A stretch of DNA of 64,000 nucleotides from Rhizomicrobium sp036569005 (GCA_036569005.1 DATCRK010000030.1:1-64000); one strand, 5' to 3'. Shown: positions 53,616 through 62,884, counted from the stretch's first letter. Notes: generated by a model from the sequence alone, not told the origin. Program-made: numbers and translations.

Positions 53616-54644
53616 TCAGTTCAGCGTTTTGAGATAAGAGACGATGCTGGCGCGCTCGCGATCGGAGAGCTCGGGCCTCTGCATCAGGTTCCCCGGCTTG
53701 ATGCCTTGCGGATCGGCGATCCAGCGATCGAGATCAGCAGGGGAGTTGGCCATCACACCGGCAGCAAGGGTGTGCCGCTGCATAAGATGGCTGAGATCGG
53801 GCCCGAGCGAGCCGCCAGCATCGGTACCGCGCACGGTATGACAACTTCCGCAATGGTTGGTGAAGTTCGCGAGGCCTGCCCACTGTCCGCCATCCAAAGG
53901 CCGCGCGGGCGATTGCAATTGGTGCGCGCGCCACGCCGCGAAGTTCTGCGGCGTTTGCGCGATGAGCAGCAGGCCCATCTTCGCATGCTGCAAGCCGCAA
54001 TACTCCGTGCACTGGCCACGATAGATGCCCGGCGTATGCGCTTCCAGCCACGTCTCGTTCGTCTGGCCGGGGATGGTGTCCGTCTTGCCGCCCAATTGCG
54101 GAATCCAGAACGAATGAATCACATCCGCACCGACGAGCTTGAACAGAACCGGTTTCCCGACCGGAATGTGGATTTCGTTCGCGGTGGTGAAAATCTGCGA
54201 AGGATCGTCGCTTAGATATCGAACCTGCCACCACCATTGATGGCCGGTGACCTCAATTGTGAGCGCTGGTTTTGCGGACGGCGATGTCACCTTCGCCAGA
54301 ACCGCCATCGTCCATACCACAGTGAACAGCAACACTAGCGACGAGATGCCGACACCTATCCAGATCCAGCTCAGGCCGTTGGTCTCTTCATCGACGGCGA
54401 TTTTGCTTCCGGCCGGCTGCGCTGTGATGCCCGGCCTGCGCCATATCGCGCCCGCAACAAGCAGCGAAATGATTAGGATCACCGCGATGGAGATGATGGT
54501 GACGCCCCAGGTAAGAGGCACAACCGAGTCGGCCTTATCGCCCGAGCCGGTGAGATAGTTGAGCGGCGCGGATGCCTGCGCGCTCGCGGCATGCAGAATT
54601 GTTGCAATGCAAAACAGGAAAGAGATGCGTTTGGAGAACCGCAC
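53616..54644 (-). CDS. coxB: caa3-type cytochrome c oxidase subunit II with fused cytochrome c
   Basis: A 342-residue subunit II from GTG 54644 (GGGG upstream), giving a signal peptide (RISFLFCIATILHAASAQA). Two transmembrane helices follow, then the CuA domain (VTGHQWWWQV, VIHSFWIPQLGGK, CTEYCGLQHAKM) and a C-terminal cytochrome c domain with CGSCH and a likely axial Met in the NLMQRPELS end. This makes the enzyme a caa3 oxidase that can take electrons directly from a small cytochrome c. It is the first gene of the run that continues to xoxF. Confidence 0.92.
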   Translation of the reverse strand: MRFSKRISFLFCIATILHAASAQASAPLNYLTGSGDKADSVVPLTWGVTIISIAVILIISLLVAGAIWRRPGITAQPAGSKIAVDEETNGLSWIWIGVGISSLVLLFTVVWTMAVLAKVTSPSAKPALTIEVTGHQWWWQVRYLSDDPSQIFTTANEIHIPVGKPVLFKLVGADVIHSFWIPQLGGKTDTIPGQTNETWLEAHTPGIYRGQCTEYCGLQHAKMGLLLIAQTPQNFAAWRAHQLQSPARPLDGGQWAGLANFTNHCGSCHTVRGTDAGGSLGPDLSHLMQRHTLAAGVMANSPADLDRWIADPQGIKPGNLMQRPELSDRERASIVSYLKTLN

Positions 54645-54717
54645 GAGACCCCATCTCCGGGCGCCGTGGAACTCGGCTCCCAAGTCTCAATGAAAGAGAA
54701 CGGCAATTGCTCCAAAG

Positions 54718-54757
54718 AAAAACCTGCGCGAGCCGCTTTGTCGCAGCTTCACGCAGG
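54718..54757 (-). terminator. Terminator between the DUF4142 gene and coxB
   Basis: On the minus strand CCTGCG (54752-54757) pairs with CGCAGG (54723-54728) around an inner imperfect stem, and the hairpin is followed by TTTTT (54718-54722). It lies 23 bases past the DUF4142 stop and separates that transcript from the oxidase operon. Confidence 0.65.
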
Positions 54758-54780
54758 AATTGTACGCCAACGATCCGAAT

Positions 54781-55395
54781 TTATTTCTTCAGACCATCAT
54801 AGATCTTCTGCGCCATGTTCAGATGATCCTGAACCTTCGGCGCAGTGTCGGCCGCGAACACCTTGACGTCCTTGTTGTCGCCATCCTTCGCGTAGCCTTT
54901 CATGAGGATCAGCGCTTCCTTGTGCGCATCAACCTGCTGGCTCATGTAGCGCGCATCGAATTCACTCGCCTTCGCACCCCGCAGATTGTCGATGAGGCCC
55001 TGACGGCGGTCGTCCAGATGCGCGGGCGCTGCAGGCTGATGCTTCATGCCGGCGAGGATGGATTTCAGCTTGTCCGTCGTTTCCGTGTGCGCCTGCACCA
55101 TTTTTTCGGCAAACGCCTTCACATCGGGATTGCTGGAACGCTGAGACGCGATCTTTCCGGCCTCGACCTCGTACATGTCGCTGATAGCAGCGCCGGTGAC
55201 AAACCCCTGCAGGCTGCTAGTGGTTTCGGCGGAAACCGTACCGACGGCGTGACTGGTGGTATCTTCCACCGTGCTCATCGTCTCATTGTTGGTTCCGGGC
55301 GCCGGGCTCTTGTGACCGGGCTGATCCGGCGGCGCGGCAAATGCCGCAGCGGTCAGGGAAAGTACGGCAGCAGACAAAAGCAAAATCTTCTTCAT
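54781..55395 (-). CDS. DUF4142-domain exported protein
   Basis: A 204-residue protein from ATG 55395 (GGAGA upstream) with a signal peptide (KKILLLSAAVLSLTAAAFA). The body is a helical ferritin-like fold (DUF4142): EAGKIASQRSSNPDVKAFAE, MVQAHTETTDKLKSIL, DARYMSQQVDAHKEALILMK. The family is common and often linked to stress, but no activity is known. It is 60 bases after the molybdoenzyme gene and may be cotranscribed with it; a terminator follows. Confidence 0.85.
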   Translation of the reverse strand: MKKILLLSAAVLSLTAAAFAAPPDQPGHKSPAPGTNNETMSTVEDTTSHAVGTVSAETTSSLQGFVTGAAISDMYEVEAGKIASQRSSNPDVKAFAEKMVQAHTETTDKLKSILAGMKHQPAAPAHLDDRRQGLIDNLRGAKASEFDARYMSQQVDAHKEALILMKGYAKDGDNKDVKVFAADTAPKVQDHLNMAQKIYDGLKK

Positions 55396-55455
55396 GACGA
55401 TCTCCGCGTTCACCCTGCCGTAACGCGGCGGCCATGTGCCAGTTCCGGATAGTCC

Positions 55456-57594
55456 TCAAAGCAAATGTTCCAATCGGATCGGAATATCGCGCACGCGAAC
55501 GCCCGTTGCATGGAACACCGCATTCGCAACCGCAGCATTCATGCCGACATTACCGAGTTCACCGACACCTTTGATACCAAGAGGATTCACCACCACATCC
55601 TTCTCCGGCACGAAGATGACATCGATCTGCTGGATGTCGGCATGGACGGGAATCATATACTCGGCCAGGTCCTTGTTGGTGTAGCGGGCGACACGCTTAT
55701 CGATCTCGGTCTGCTCAAATAGCGCAGCGGAAATTCCCCAGATCATGCCGCCCATCAACTGGCTCTGCGCCGTCTTGGGGTTGACGATCTGACCGGCCGC
55801 AAACGCACCCACCGCGCGCGGCACGCGGATTTCGCGCGTGCGTTTATGGACACGAACTTCCACGAACTGCGCGCCGAAGGCCGCGCGCACACTGTCCTTG
55901 CCCGTAAATCCGCCGACAAAGCTGGGTTGCCCTTTGTAGAGTTTCTCTGCTGCGCCCTCGGGCGAGCCTTGGGGCGTGTTGTCGGCATAGGCTTCGATCA
56001 CGCCGTTCGCGCCTTGAAGCTTTTTGGAAAGAACATCTTCGCAAGCTTTCGCCACCACATTTCCCACGCTGGCGGTGGAATTCGATCCTCCGGCCACCGG
56101 CGCCGGCGGCAGATCGGAGTCGCCGACCTCCACACGCACCTGCTCCGGGGAGATGCCAAGCTTATCGGCGGCGATGATGGCGCAAACCGTGTAGATGCCC
56201 TGCCCGATCTCATGCGTTGCCACCTGCACTTTGGCATTGCCCTCGGGATAGAGCGTCACGCGCGCCGTTGCGACGGAAATCACGGAGGGATAAACGGTGG
56301 TGGCCGTTCCCCAACCCACCAGCCAGTCGCCGTCGCTCATGCTCATCGGCCTAGGATCGCGCTTTTCCCATCCGAACGCACGGGACGCAGCATCGAAGCA
56401 CTCCACCAGAGAGCGGCTGGAATAAGGCAGCTGCTTGATCGGTTCTTTCTTGGTGTCGTTGATCTTGCGCAACTCGACCGGATCCATTTGGAGCGCGTAC
56501 GACAATTCGTCCATCGCGCATTCCAGCGCAAAGACATAGGGCGTCTCCGGCGGCGAACGCATGAAGCCGGGCGTGTTACGGTCCGCGTGCACGATGGACA
56601 CCTTCGACCAAACATTCGGGCAAGCATAGAGCCGGGTGGAAGCATCGGTGCCCGAGACCATGTAATTGTCAGGTCGGCTCGTAACTTCCCAACCTTCATG
56701 GCTGAGCGAAAGAAGCTTTCCATCTTTGTCTGCGGCCAGCTTGATATGATGGCGCGTCTCGGCGCGGTAGGTGGCGATGGTGAATCCCTGATCGCGCGTC
56801 GTCATCAGTTTCACGGGCCGGCGGACATGCTTCGCCGCCAGCGCCATTACGGCCGTGCGCTGGGTCAGCGATCCTCGCGACCCGAACGCTCCGCCAACGA
56901 ATGGCGAGATCACATGGACGTTCTCCGGCTTGATACCGAGCTGCTGTGCCAGCCCGTTCTTGAAGCCGTACATATTCTGACTGGATTCCCAGACCGTCAG
57001 CTTGTCGCCTTTCCAGGCCGCGGCGCTGGCGAAAAGCTCGATGGGATTGTGATGCTCTGTAGCGGTCGAATAGTGCTGGTCGATTTTCACCGGCGCGGAT
57101 TCAAAGGCGCCGGCCGCATCGCCCACCTGAGGATCTTCGTGCTTTTTGGAGGCCGCCGCCCCGGCCACGATTTCTGCGCCCGCACTGTCGAATGTGGCGG
57201 CGGAAGCGTCTTCTGCGTAAGACACATTCAGTCGATGCGCTGCCTCGCGCGCCGCTTCAAACGTGTCGGCCACGGCGATGGCCACAATCTGACCGTCGTG
57301 CTGAATCTTGTCGGAGCCAAGCGGCGCGATGGATGTGCCCATATAGCCGCCGCCATCGAATGTCTTTCCCGGCTCGATCTTGCCGATGTTCTGATAGGTG
57401 AAGATGTCGATCACGCCCGGGACGGCGCGCGCCTCTTTCATGTCGAAGCCCGTGATTCGGCCTCTGGCGATGGACGAAGTGACAAGCACGGCGTAAGCGG
57501 CCTTGTCGAGCGCGACATCCGATCCGTAATGCGCCTGCCCGGTGACTTTCGCCGGTCCGTCCAGCCGCGATTGCGCAACGCCGATGGCTGTCAT
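55456..57594 (-). CDS. paoC: Molybdopterin-binding subunit of an aldehyde oxidoreductase (PaoC/YagR-like)
   Basis: A 712-residue large subunit of the xanthine oxidase family. Recognisable segments are RLDGPAKVTGQAHYGSD, FVGGAFGSRG, GTATTVYPS and ATHEIGQGIYTVCA, with the catalytic glutamate in GIKGVGELG near the C-terminus. With the FAD and 2Fe-2S subunits encoded just upstream it oxidises aldehydes to acids using water. The gene order (2Fe-2S, FAD, Mo) matches E. coli paoABC. The insertion chaperone PaoD and MCD enzymes are not in the window. Confidence 0.9.
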   Translation of the reverse strand: MTAIGVAQSRLDGPAKVTGQAHYGSDVALDKAAYAVLVTSSIARGRITGFDMKEARAVPGVIDIFTYQNIGKIEPGKTFDGGGYMGTSIAPLGSDKIQHDGQIVAIAVADTFEAAREAAHRLNVSYAEDASAATFDSAGAEIVAGAAASKKHEDPQVGDAAGAFESAPVKIDQHYSTATEHHNPIELFASAAAWKGDKLTVWESSQNMYGFKNGLAQQLGIKPENVHVISPFVGGAFGSRGSLTQRTAVMALAAKHVRRPVKLMTTRDQGFTIATYRAETRHHIKLAADKDGKLLSLSHEGWEVTSRPDNYMVSGTDASTRLYACPNVWSKVSIVHADRNTPGFMRSPPETPYVFALECAMDELSYALQMDPVELRKINDTKKEPIKQLPYSSRSLVECFDAASRAFGWEKRDPRPMSMSDGDWLVGWGTATTVYPSVISVATARVTLYPEGNAKVQVATHEIGQGIYTVCAIIAADKLGISPEQVRVEVGDSDLPPAPVAGGSNSTASVGNVVAKACEDVLSKKLQGANGVIEAYADNTPQGSPEGAAEKLYKGQPSFVGGFTGKDSVRAAFGAQFVEVRVHKRTREIRVPRAVGAFAAGQIVNPKTAQSQLMGGMIWGISAALFEQTEIDKRVARYTNKDLAEYMIPVHADIQQIDVIFVPEKDVVVNPLGIKGVGELGNVGMNAAVANAVFHATGVRVRDIPIRLEHLL

Positions 57595-57596
57595 GA

Positions 57597-58583
57597 TCAG
57601 CCCTCCGCCACTTGCAGCAGCGCGCGCACTAGGGTGCGCTTGCCCAATTCGATCTTGTATTGGTTTTCGCCATGCGGGGCGGCATCCGCGAAAGCGGCGT
57701 CCGCCGCGGCACGGGCATTTTCTTCGGTCAATGGCTTTTCCTTTAGCGCAGCTTCCGCGTCACGCGAGCGCCATGGCTTCGTGGCAACGCCGCCCAATGC
57801 GATGCGCGCGTCATTCACGCGACTTGCATCCATATCGAGCGCCACCGCCGCGCTTGCCAGCGCAAATTCGTAAGATTCCCGATCGCGCACTTTCAGATAG
57901 AGGGAGCGCTTGGCGACAGGCGATGCAGGAACGAAGAAGCCTGTGATCAGCTCCCCCGGTTGCAGTTTTGTTTCGATGTCAGGCCTATTTCCCGGCGCTA
58001 CATGCAATTCCTCGAACCGCATCCGCCGGGCGCTATTGCCCCCGACGATCTCAACGTCCGCGTCCAGTGCCACCAGCGCCTGCGCGAAATCGCCGGCATA
58101 GGTGGCGATGCAGTTGCCGCTTGTGCCCAACACCGCGTGCTTGCGATTGTTGCCTTCGAGCGCCGCGCAACCAGAACCGGGATTGCGCTTGTTGCACGCT
58201 TTCCAGCTCACATCGCGAAAATAGGAGCAGCGCGTCCGCTGAAGCACATTGCCGCCCAGCGTCGCCATGTTGCGGATTTGTGCGCTCGCCGCCAACATCA
58301 GCGATTGCGCGATCACTGGATAGTCGCGCTTCACATCCGGATTGTCCGCCACATCCGCCATGTGTGCGAACGCGCCGAGATGCAAGCCACGCGCATCCGC
58401 GTGCACATCGCCAAACTCGGCGGACAGATCGTTGACGTCCACCACTTCCTCTGGACGCATCACGTCCAGCTTCATCAGGTCCAGCAAGGTGGTCCCGCCC
58501 GCCAGGAATTGCGCCTGTGCGGCGTGATGTGCCTGCATCGCGGAAGCGGCGTCCGTCGCGCGGACATACGCGAAAGCGCGCAT
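57597..58583 (-). CDS. paoB: FAD-binding subunit of the aldehyde oxidoreductase (PaoB/YagS-like)
   Basis: A 328-residue FAD subunit from ATG 58583, which overlaps the previous stop by one base (TGATG). The FAD-contact loop is FLAGGTTLLDLMK and the second is ASAQIRNMATLGGNVLQ. Four cysteines within CSYFRDVSWKACNKRNPGSGC resemble the extra 4Fe-4S site of PaoB-type subunits. It passes electrons between the Mo and Fe-S subunits. The longer upstream frame to 58922 overlaps the 2Fe-2S gene and is not used. Confidence 0.9.
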   Translation of the reverse strand: MRAFAYVRATDAASAMQAHHAAQAQFLAGGTTLLDLMKLDVMRPEEVVDVNDLSAEFGDVHADARGLHLGAFAHMADVADNPDVKRDYPVIAQSLMLAASAQIRNMATLGGNVLQRTRCSYFRDVSWKACNKRNPGSGCAALEGNNRKHAVLGTSGNCIATYAGDFAQALVALDADVEIVGGNSARRMRFEELHVAPGNRPDIETKLQPGELITGFFVPASPVAKRSLYLKVRDRESYEFALASAAVALDMDASRVNDARIALGGVATKPWRSRDAEAALKEKPLTEENARAAADAAFADAAPHGENQYKIELGKRTLVRALLQVAEG

Positions 58584-59170
58584 CAGCCTTTCTCCATCTT
58601 CGACTTCGCCTGTTTCACGGCGGCAAGAATGTTGGGATAAGCGGCGCAGCGGCACAGATTGCCGCTCATATATTCGCGGATCTCGGCATCGCTTCCGGCA
58701 TGGCCTTCGCGCACGCAGGCGACGGCCGACATGATCTGCCCCGGCGTGCAATAACCGCACTGGAAAGCATCGTGATCGATGAATGCCTGTTGCATGGGAT
58801 GCAGCAATCCATCCGGCTTCGCCAATCCTTCGATTGTGGTCACCGGTTCGCGCACCGATACGGCGAGCGTGAGGCAAGACAGGACCCGCTTGCCGCCCAC
58901 ATGCACGGTGCAAGCGCCGCACTGGCCGTGGTCGCAGCCCTTCTTGGAGCCGGTAAGATTGAGATGCTCACGCAACAGATCGAGCAAGGTCGTGCGCGGA
59001 TCGACGACGAGACTTTCGGTGCGGCCATTGATTTCCACCCGCAGACCGACATGGCTTCTCTTCTTGGGCAACGCCGGTATCGTCTTCGCATCTGCTCGCG
59101 CCACCGTCAGGGCGGATCCGGCAGCGGCTGTTCCCAAGATTTCGCGTCTCGTCATCGTTACCGTCGCCAT
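58583..59170 (-). CDS. paoA: 2Fe-2S subunit of the aldehyde oxidoreductase, Tat-exported (PaoA/YagT-like)
   Basis: A 195-residue iron-sulfur subunit. The Tat signal is MTRREILGTAAAGSALT, so the enzyme is periplasmic. The first cluster is bound by GCDHGQCGACTVHVGG plus a later Cys, the second by CGYCTPGQ and CRC. It is the first gene of the paoABC block and follows the triheme cytochrome gene by 61 bases. Electron output to that cytochrome is likely. Confidence 0.92.
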   Translation of the reverse strand: MATVTMTRREILGTAAAGSALTVARADAKTIPALPKKRSHVGLRVEINGRTESLVVDPRTTLLDLLREHLNLTGSKKGCDHGQCGACTVHVGGKRVLSCLTLAVSVREPVTTIEGLAKPDGLLHPMQQAFIDHDAFQCGYCTPGQIMSAVACVREGHAGSDAEIREYMSGNLCRCAAYPNILAAVKQAKSKMEKG

Positions 59171-59231
59171 GGGCCAACCCCGGAGGAATCCTTTTGGAGA
59201 AACTCTTCAGCGAGAGATTGGTTCTCTGCGC

Positions 59232-60434
59232 TCAATTCCGCTTGGCGAGTTCCCTGCGCAGCGACTCGGCATCGCTCTTGGAGACCGGTTCCGCCCGGTT
59301 TCCCCATGCGTTGCGGATATAGGTCGCAACATCCGCGAGATCCCGGTCGTTCAGCACCGGAAATGCCGGCATGGAATAGCCGCCGGTGGTCTTGCTCCCC
59401 GTTGCCGAAGCGCCTTGCAGGAGGATCCGCAGGACCGTGTCCGGATTACGCGACTGCACCAGCGTGTTGGACGCGAGGGACGGATAGTCGCGCGTGTGGG
59501 TGCTGTTGTGACAGGCAGAGCAACGCGCAACGAATATCGCCTGCCCGTTCTGCATCTGCTTGGGATCGGGAGCCTTCGGCGCGTGAGGCGGCGATGGCGG
59601 CAACGCGTTCAGATAAGTGGCGATCGCCATCAGATCGGAGTCTGTCATCTGGCTCATTGATTCTTCGATGACCTGTTGCATCGAACCGGCGGTCCAAGCG
59701 TGCCTGTTGCGTCCTGTCTTCAGGAACTGAACGATCTCTTGCCTAGTCCAGTTGCCCAAACCGTCCCGCTTGGCGGGCGTGATGTTCGGGGCAAACCATC
59801 CGTCCACGAGATTGCCCTGCATGGTGTCGCCGGCTTCATCGGCGAAAAGGAGGTTCTTGGGTGAATGGCAGGCACCGCAATGGCCCACACCCGTCACGAT
59901 CTGCGCGCCGCGATTCCAGGCTGCAGACTTCGATGAGTCTGGCTTGACCGGTGTTTTGTCCAGGAACAACGCATTCCAGGCAATCATGCCGGCGCGGATG
60001 TTCGCCGGAAAGACAAGCCGATTGTGCGGCGGCCGGTATGACACCGGCTTCAACGTCTGCAGATAGGCGAAGATCGCATCCGCGTCGCGGCGGGAGAGCT
60101 TGGTGAAGTATGCATAAGGAAACGCCGGATAAAGATGCCGTCCGTCCGCCGCGATGCCCTCATGCATCGCGCGATAGAACTGATCGGCAGTCCATTTGCC
60201 GATGCCGGTCTTCTTGTCTGGCGTGATATTCGACGAATAGACCGTCCCCGGCGCGGCATGCAGCGGATACCCGCCCGCGAATTGAGCGCTGCCGGCTTCC
60301 GTTCGCGTGTGGCACACCACGCAATCGCCCATCGTCGCCAGATAACGTCCGCGCGCGACCTGCGCCGTATCTGCCGCATGCACGACGCTGCAGCAGAGGA
60401 CGGAGACTATTGCGATGAAAATGCTGCGAAGCAT
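59232..60434 (-). CDS. Triheme c-type cytochrome (dehydrogenase cytochrome subunit-like)
   Basis: An exported cytochrome of about 400 residues with three haem sites: CVVCH, CGACH and CSACH. The architecture and motifs (GYPLHAAPGTVYSSNITPD, YPAFPYAYFTKLS, GWFAPNIT) match the triheme subunit of membrane alcohol or aldehyde dehydrogenases. Start uncertain: ATG at 60434, 60452 or 60461 all give a signal peptide ending near VVHA. Located directly upstream of paoABC on the same strand, it probably takes electrons from the molybdoenzyme to quinone or an oxidase. Confidence 0.87.
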   Translation of the reverse strand: MLRSIFIAIVSVLCCSVVHAADTAQVARGRYLATMGDCVVCHTRTEAGSAQFAGGYPLHAAPGTVYSSNITPDKKTGIGKWTADQFYRAMHEGIAADGRHLYPAFPYAYFTKLSRRDADAIFAYLQTLKPVSYRPPHNRLVFPANIRAGMIAWNALFLDKTPVKPDSSKSAAWNRGAQIVTGVGHCGACHSPKNLLFADEAGDTMQGNLVDGWFAPNITPAKRDGLGNWTRQEIVQFLKTGRNRHAWTAGSMQQVIEESMSQMTDSDLMAIATYLNALPPSPPHAPKAPDPKQMQNGQAIFVARCSACHNSTHTRDYPSLASNTLVQSRNPDTVLRILLQGASATGSKTTGGYSMPAFPVLNDRDLADVATYIRNAWGNRAEPVSKSDAESLRRELAKRN

Positions 60435-60490
60435 GAAGAGCCGCCGAGCCATGCAGAACAATGGCTGCTCGCAACGATTGTTCCGGGTAC

Positions 60491-61285
60491 CTATTTCCCG
60501 TTCGCGCTCGCACCGATCTCCTTGGCGACCTTTTCTTCTTTCAGGCCGCTCACGGGATGCCCATAGCCGGAACTGCTGCCGGTCAGTCCGATATCGAAGA
60601 TGATCGCATCATTGTTGTCGGCGGTGATGCCGGCAGGCACTTTGTCCAGCCCGAGTGCCTTGCGCACACGCCACGCAATGTTGTGGTCGCCGGGTGAGGT
60701 GTCGCCGGAGACACCCAGCGCACCGACGATTGTTGCGCCGTCGTAAAGCGCAAGCCCGCCGCCAAACACGACGACGCCACTCGCTTTCTTGCCCACCATC
60801 GGGTCTTTGGCCGTCCCATAGGCATTCGAGTCGCCGCCATACATGGTGGCAGTGTCTACCGGATTGGTTTGGAGAATGCCGTAGAGAAATCCGCCAGGCT
60901 GTGAACCGGTATAAAGATTGGCCGTGGAGAACGCGAAGGCCGGCAAGCTGAGCGCGTTCGCCGTGTTCGCCTTCTCGATCGCAATGGCGCGGCTGCCGGG
61001 CCATTGATCACCCAATTCCGCGCCGCTGTAGCAGACTGCGCGAACGACGCTCATCCGATCCACAATCGCGGCCCACATATGATTGTCGAGGCCGCCATTG
61101 CTCGGGCCGCCGGCGGGTTTCACGCTCGCTTTCAGGGCGCGCAGCAGGGTTTCATGATCAGGAAGCATGGCGGAACTTTCTCTGGAGATCGGTTGAGGCC
61201 TTGGGGAAAGCCGGTTCACGGCCGTGTTGATCTCTTCAACCGGCGCCGTCGCTTGTTCCAACTTCGTCTCGCTGGATTGTGTCAT
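60491..61285 (-). CDS. HbpS/GlcG-like (DUF336) haem-binding-family protein
   Basis: A 264-residue protein from ATG 61285; ATG 61168, with a better ribosome-binding site (AGAGAAAG), would give 225 residues. The core contains RAIAIEKANTANALSLP, GGGLALYDGATIVGALGVSGDT and a C-terminal stretch typical of the GlcG/HbpS family, small proteins often encoded with oxidoreductases and sometimes binding haem or cobalamin. No signal peptide is clear. Located 29 bases upstream of the triheme cytochrome gene (57 bases from the chosen ATG), it is probably part of the same operon. Function unknown. Confidence 0.75.
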   Translation of the reverse strand: MTQSSETKLEQATAPVEEINTAVNRLSPRPQPISRESSAMLPDHETLLRALKASVKPAGGPSNGGLDNHMWAAIVDRMSVVRAVCYSGAELGDQWPGSRAIAIEKANTANALSLPAFAFSTANLYTGSQPGGFLYGILQTNPVDTATMYGGDSNAYGTAKDPMVGKKASGVVVFGGGLALYDGATIVGALGVSGDTSPGDHNIAWRVRKALGLDKVPAGITADNNDAIIFDIGLTGSSSGYGHPVSGLKEEKVAKEIGASANGK

Positions 61286-61359
61286 GGCGTTTTGCGCTCT
61301 GTTTTGAGGAATAAAGCCCGACTTCGCGAAGCGTTCCGGCAAAGTGCCGAGCCGAAACG

Positions 61360-61971
61360 TCACGCCTTCTTGCCGGGATAATTCTTGGAGGAGAGCAGAT
61401 TCGCCAGATGCAAGGCATTGCGTACCATCATCTGCGTGGCGTTCACCGTCGCCTTGAATGGCTTCTTGAGGTCTTTGTAATCGATATCGCCCATCGCCTC
61501 GCCGACCCAATAGGTCATGCCGTTGGCGGGAATGGTGAACCCCACATCGTTCAGAGCCTGGAACATCTCGGCGGAACAGTGATGCGCGCCGTCCTCGTTG
61601 CCGACGATCGCAGCGCAGGCGACGATACCATAACTGGGCATCCGATCCTGTTTGTCCTTCTCATCCAGAAACGCATCCATGCGCTCGATGATGCGCTTGC
61701 AGATGGAGGACGGCTGGCCCATCCAGATCGGCGTGCCAAAAATGAAGATATCCGCGTCCAGAAGCTTTTTGCGCAACTTCGGCCAATCGTCGCCCTCGCC
61801 TTCGTCGGATTTCACGCCCGGCTTGATATCGTAGTCGGCCATGCGAAGGATTTCGCCCGTCACGCCTCTCCTCTTTAGCTCCGCCATCGCTTCGCCGAGA
61901 AGCTTGTCGGTCGAACTCGCCTTGGCGCCTGATTTGAGGGTGCAGTTAAAGGCAATCGCTTTCAGCGCCAT
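61360..61971 (-). CDS. Flavodoxin-family NAD(P)H-dependent oxidoreductase
   Basis: A 203-residue flavodoxin-like protein. The N-terminal strand and phosphate loop are KAIAFNCTLKSGAKASSTDK, and FIFGTPIWMGQPSS is the FMN-contacting loop of NADPH-dependent FMN reductases. It likely reduces flavin or quinones. The ATG at 61971 has GGAA upstream. It lies 35 bases after the SDR gene on the same strand. Confidence 0.83.
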   Translation of the reverse strand: MALKAIAFNCTLKSGAKASSTDKLLGEAMAELKRRGVTGEILRMADYDIKPGVKSDEGEGDDWPKLRKKLLDADIFIFGTPIWMGQPSSICKRIIERMDAFLDEKDKQDRMPSYGIVACAAIVGNEDGAHHCSAEMFQALNDVGFTIPANGMTYWVGEAMGDIDYKDLKKPFKATVNATQMMVRNALHLANLLSSKNYPGKKA

Positions 61972-62005
61972 GTCGCGTTCCGTCTTGAGATTTGAAGTTT
62001 GACGT

Positions 62006-62884
62006 TCACGGCTGGCCTCCACCGCCGGCCGCGCCGTAGATATGACCCGTCGTATAGCTGGCGTCGCTCGCCGCGAGTTGGACATAGATCGAGGCAAGCT
62101 CCGCCGGCTGCCCTGGGCGCCCCATCGGCGATTGCGATCCGAATTTTTCCAGTTTCTCCATCGTCGCGCCGCCGGATACCTGTAACGGCGTCCAGATCGG
62201 GCCCGGCGCAACGCCGTTCACGCGGATACCCTTTGGCGCGAGCTGCTTCGCCAGCGACTTCACGTAGTTCATGGTCGCGGCTTTCGTCTGTGCGTAATCG
62301 TACAGGTCCGGCGACGGATCGTAGGCTTGCTCCGACGCCGTGCCGATGATGAGGGCGCCCGGCTTCAAATGCGGCAGTGCCGCCTTGATGATCCAGAACG
62401 GCGCATAGATGTTCGTCTTCATCGTCGCATCGAAATCCTCGCTGGAGATGTCGAGGATGGATTCCTTCGTTTGTTGGCGCGCCGCATTGCTGACGATGAT
62501 GTCCAATCCCCCCAGCGCATCCACCGCTTTCGCCACCAGATCCTTGCAGAAGGTCTCGCTTCGCAAATCGCCCGGGATCGCAACGCCTTTGCGGCCCGCA
62601 TCTTCGATCAGACGGATGACCTGCCGCGCATCTTTCTCCTCATCGGGATGATAATTGATGACGACATCGGCGCCCTCGCGCGCATAAGCAATCGCCGCCG
62701 CGCGTCCCATCCCGGAGTCGCCGCCGGTGATCAGCGCCTTGCGGCCTTCAAGACGGCCGGAACCTTTGTAGCTTCTCTCGCCATGATCCGGCGGCGGGTC
62801 CATCTCGCACGCCAGACCGGGCCACTCCTGCTTCTGCTTCTTGAAGGGCGGCTTGGGATATTTGTCGGTTGGGTTCGCGGTCAT
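62006..62884 (-). CDS. Short-chain dehydrogenase/reductase (general-stress type)
   Basis: A 292-residue SDR from ATG 62884 (GGAGCGGGG upstream). It has the 40-residue N-terminal extension typical of the YhdF/YghA/GSP39 group (KYPKPPFKKQKQEWPG). The cofactor loop is ALITGGDSGMGRA, the structural motif is NAARQQ and the catalytic pair is YAQTK. Members are NAD(P)-dependent alcohol or aldehyde reductases often induced by stress. It is divergent from the ThDP-enzyme gene. Confidence 0.9.
   Translation of the reverse strand: MTANPTDKYPKPPFKKQKQEWPGLACEMDPPPDHGERSYKGSGRLEGRKALITGGDSGMGRAAAIAYAREGADVVINYHPDEEKDARQVIRLIEDAGRKGVAIPGDLRSETFCKDLVAKAVDALGGLDIIVSNAARQQTKESILDISSEDFDATMKTNIYAPFWIIKAALPHLKPGALIIGTASEQAYDPSPDLYDYAQTKAATMNYVKSLAKQLAPKGIRVNGVAPGPIWTPLQVSGGATMEKLEKFGSQSPMGRPGQPAELASIYVQLAASDASYTTGHIYGAAGGGGQP

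Noticed and set aside
52233..54215. 660-codon plus-strand frame opposite coxA and coxB
   Set aside because: Composition is dominated by His, Arg, Glu and Asp as expected for the antisense of a membrane protein gene; coxA and coxB are certain on the other strand.
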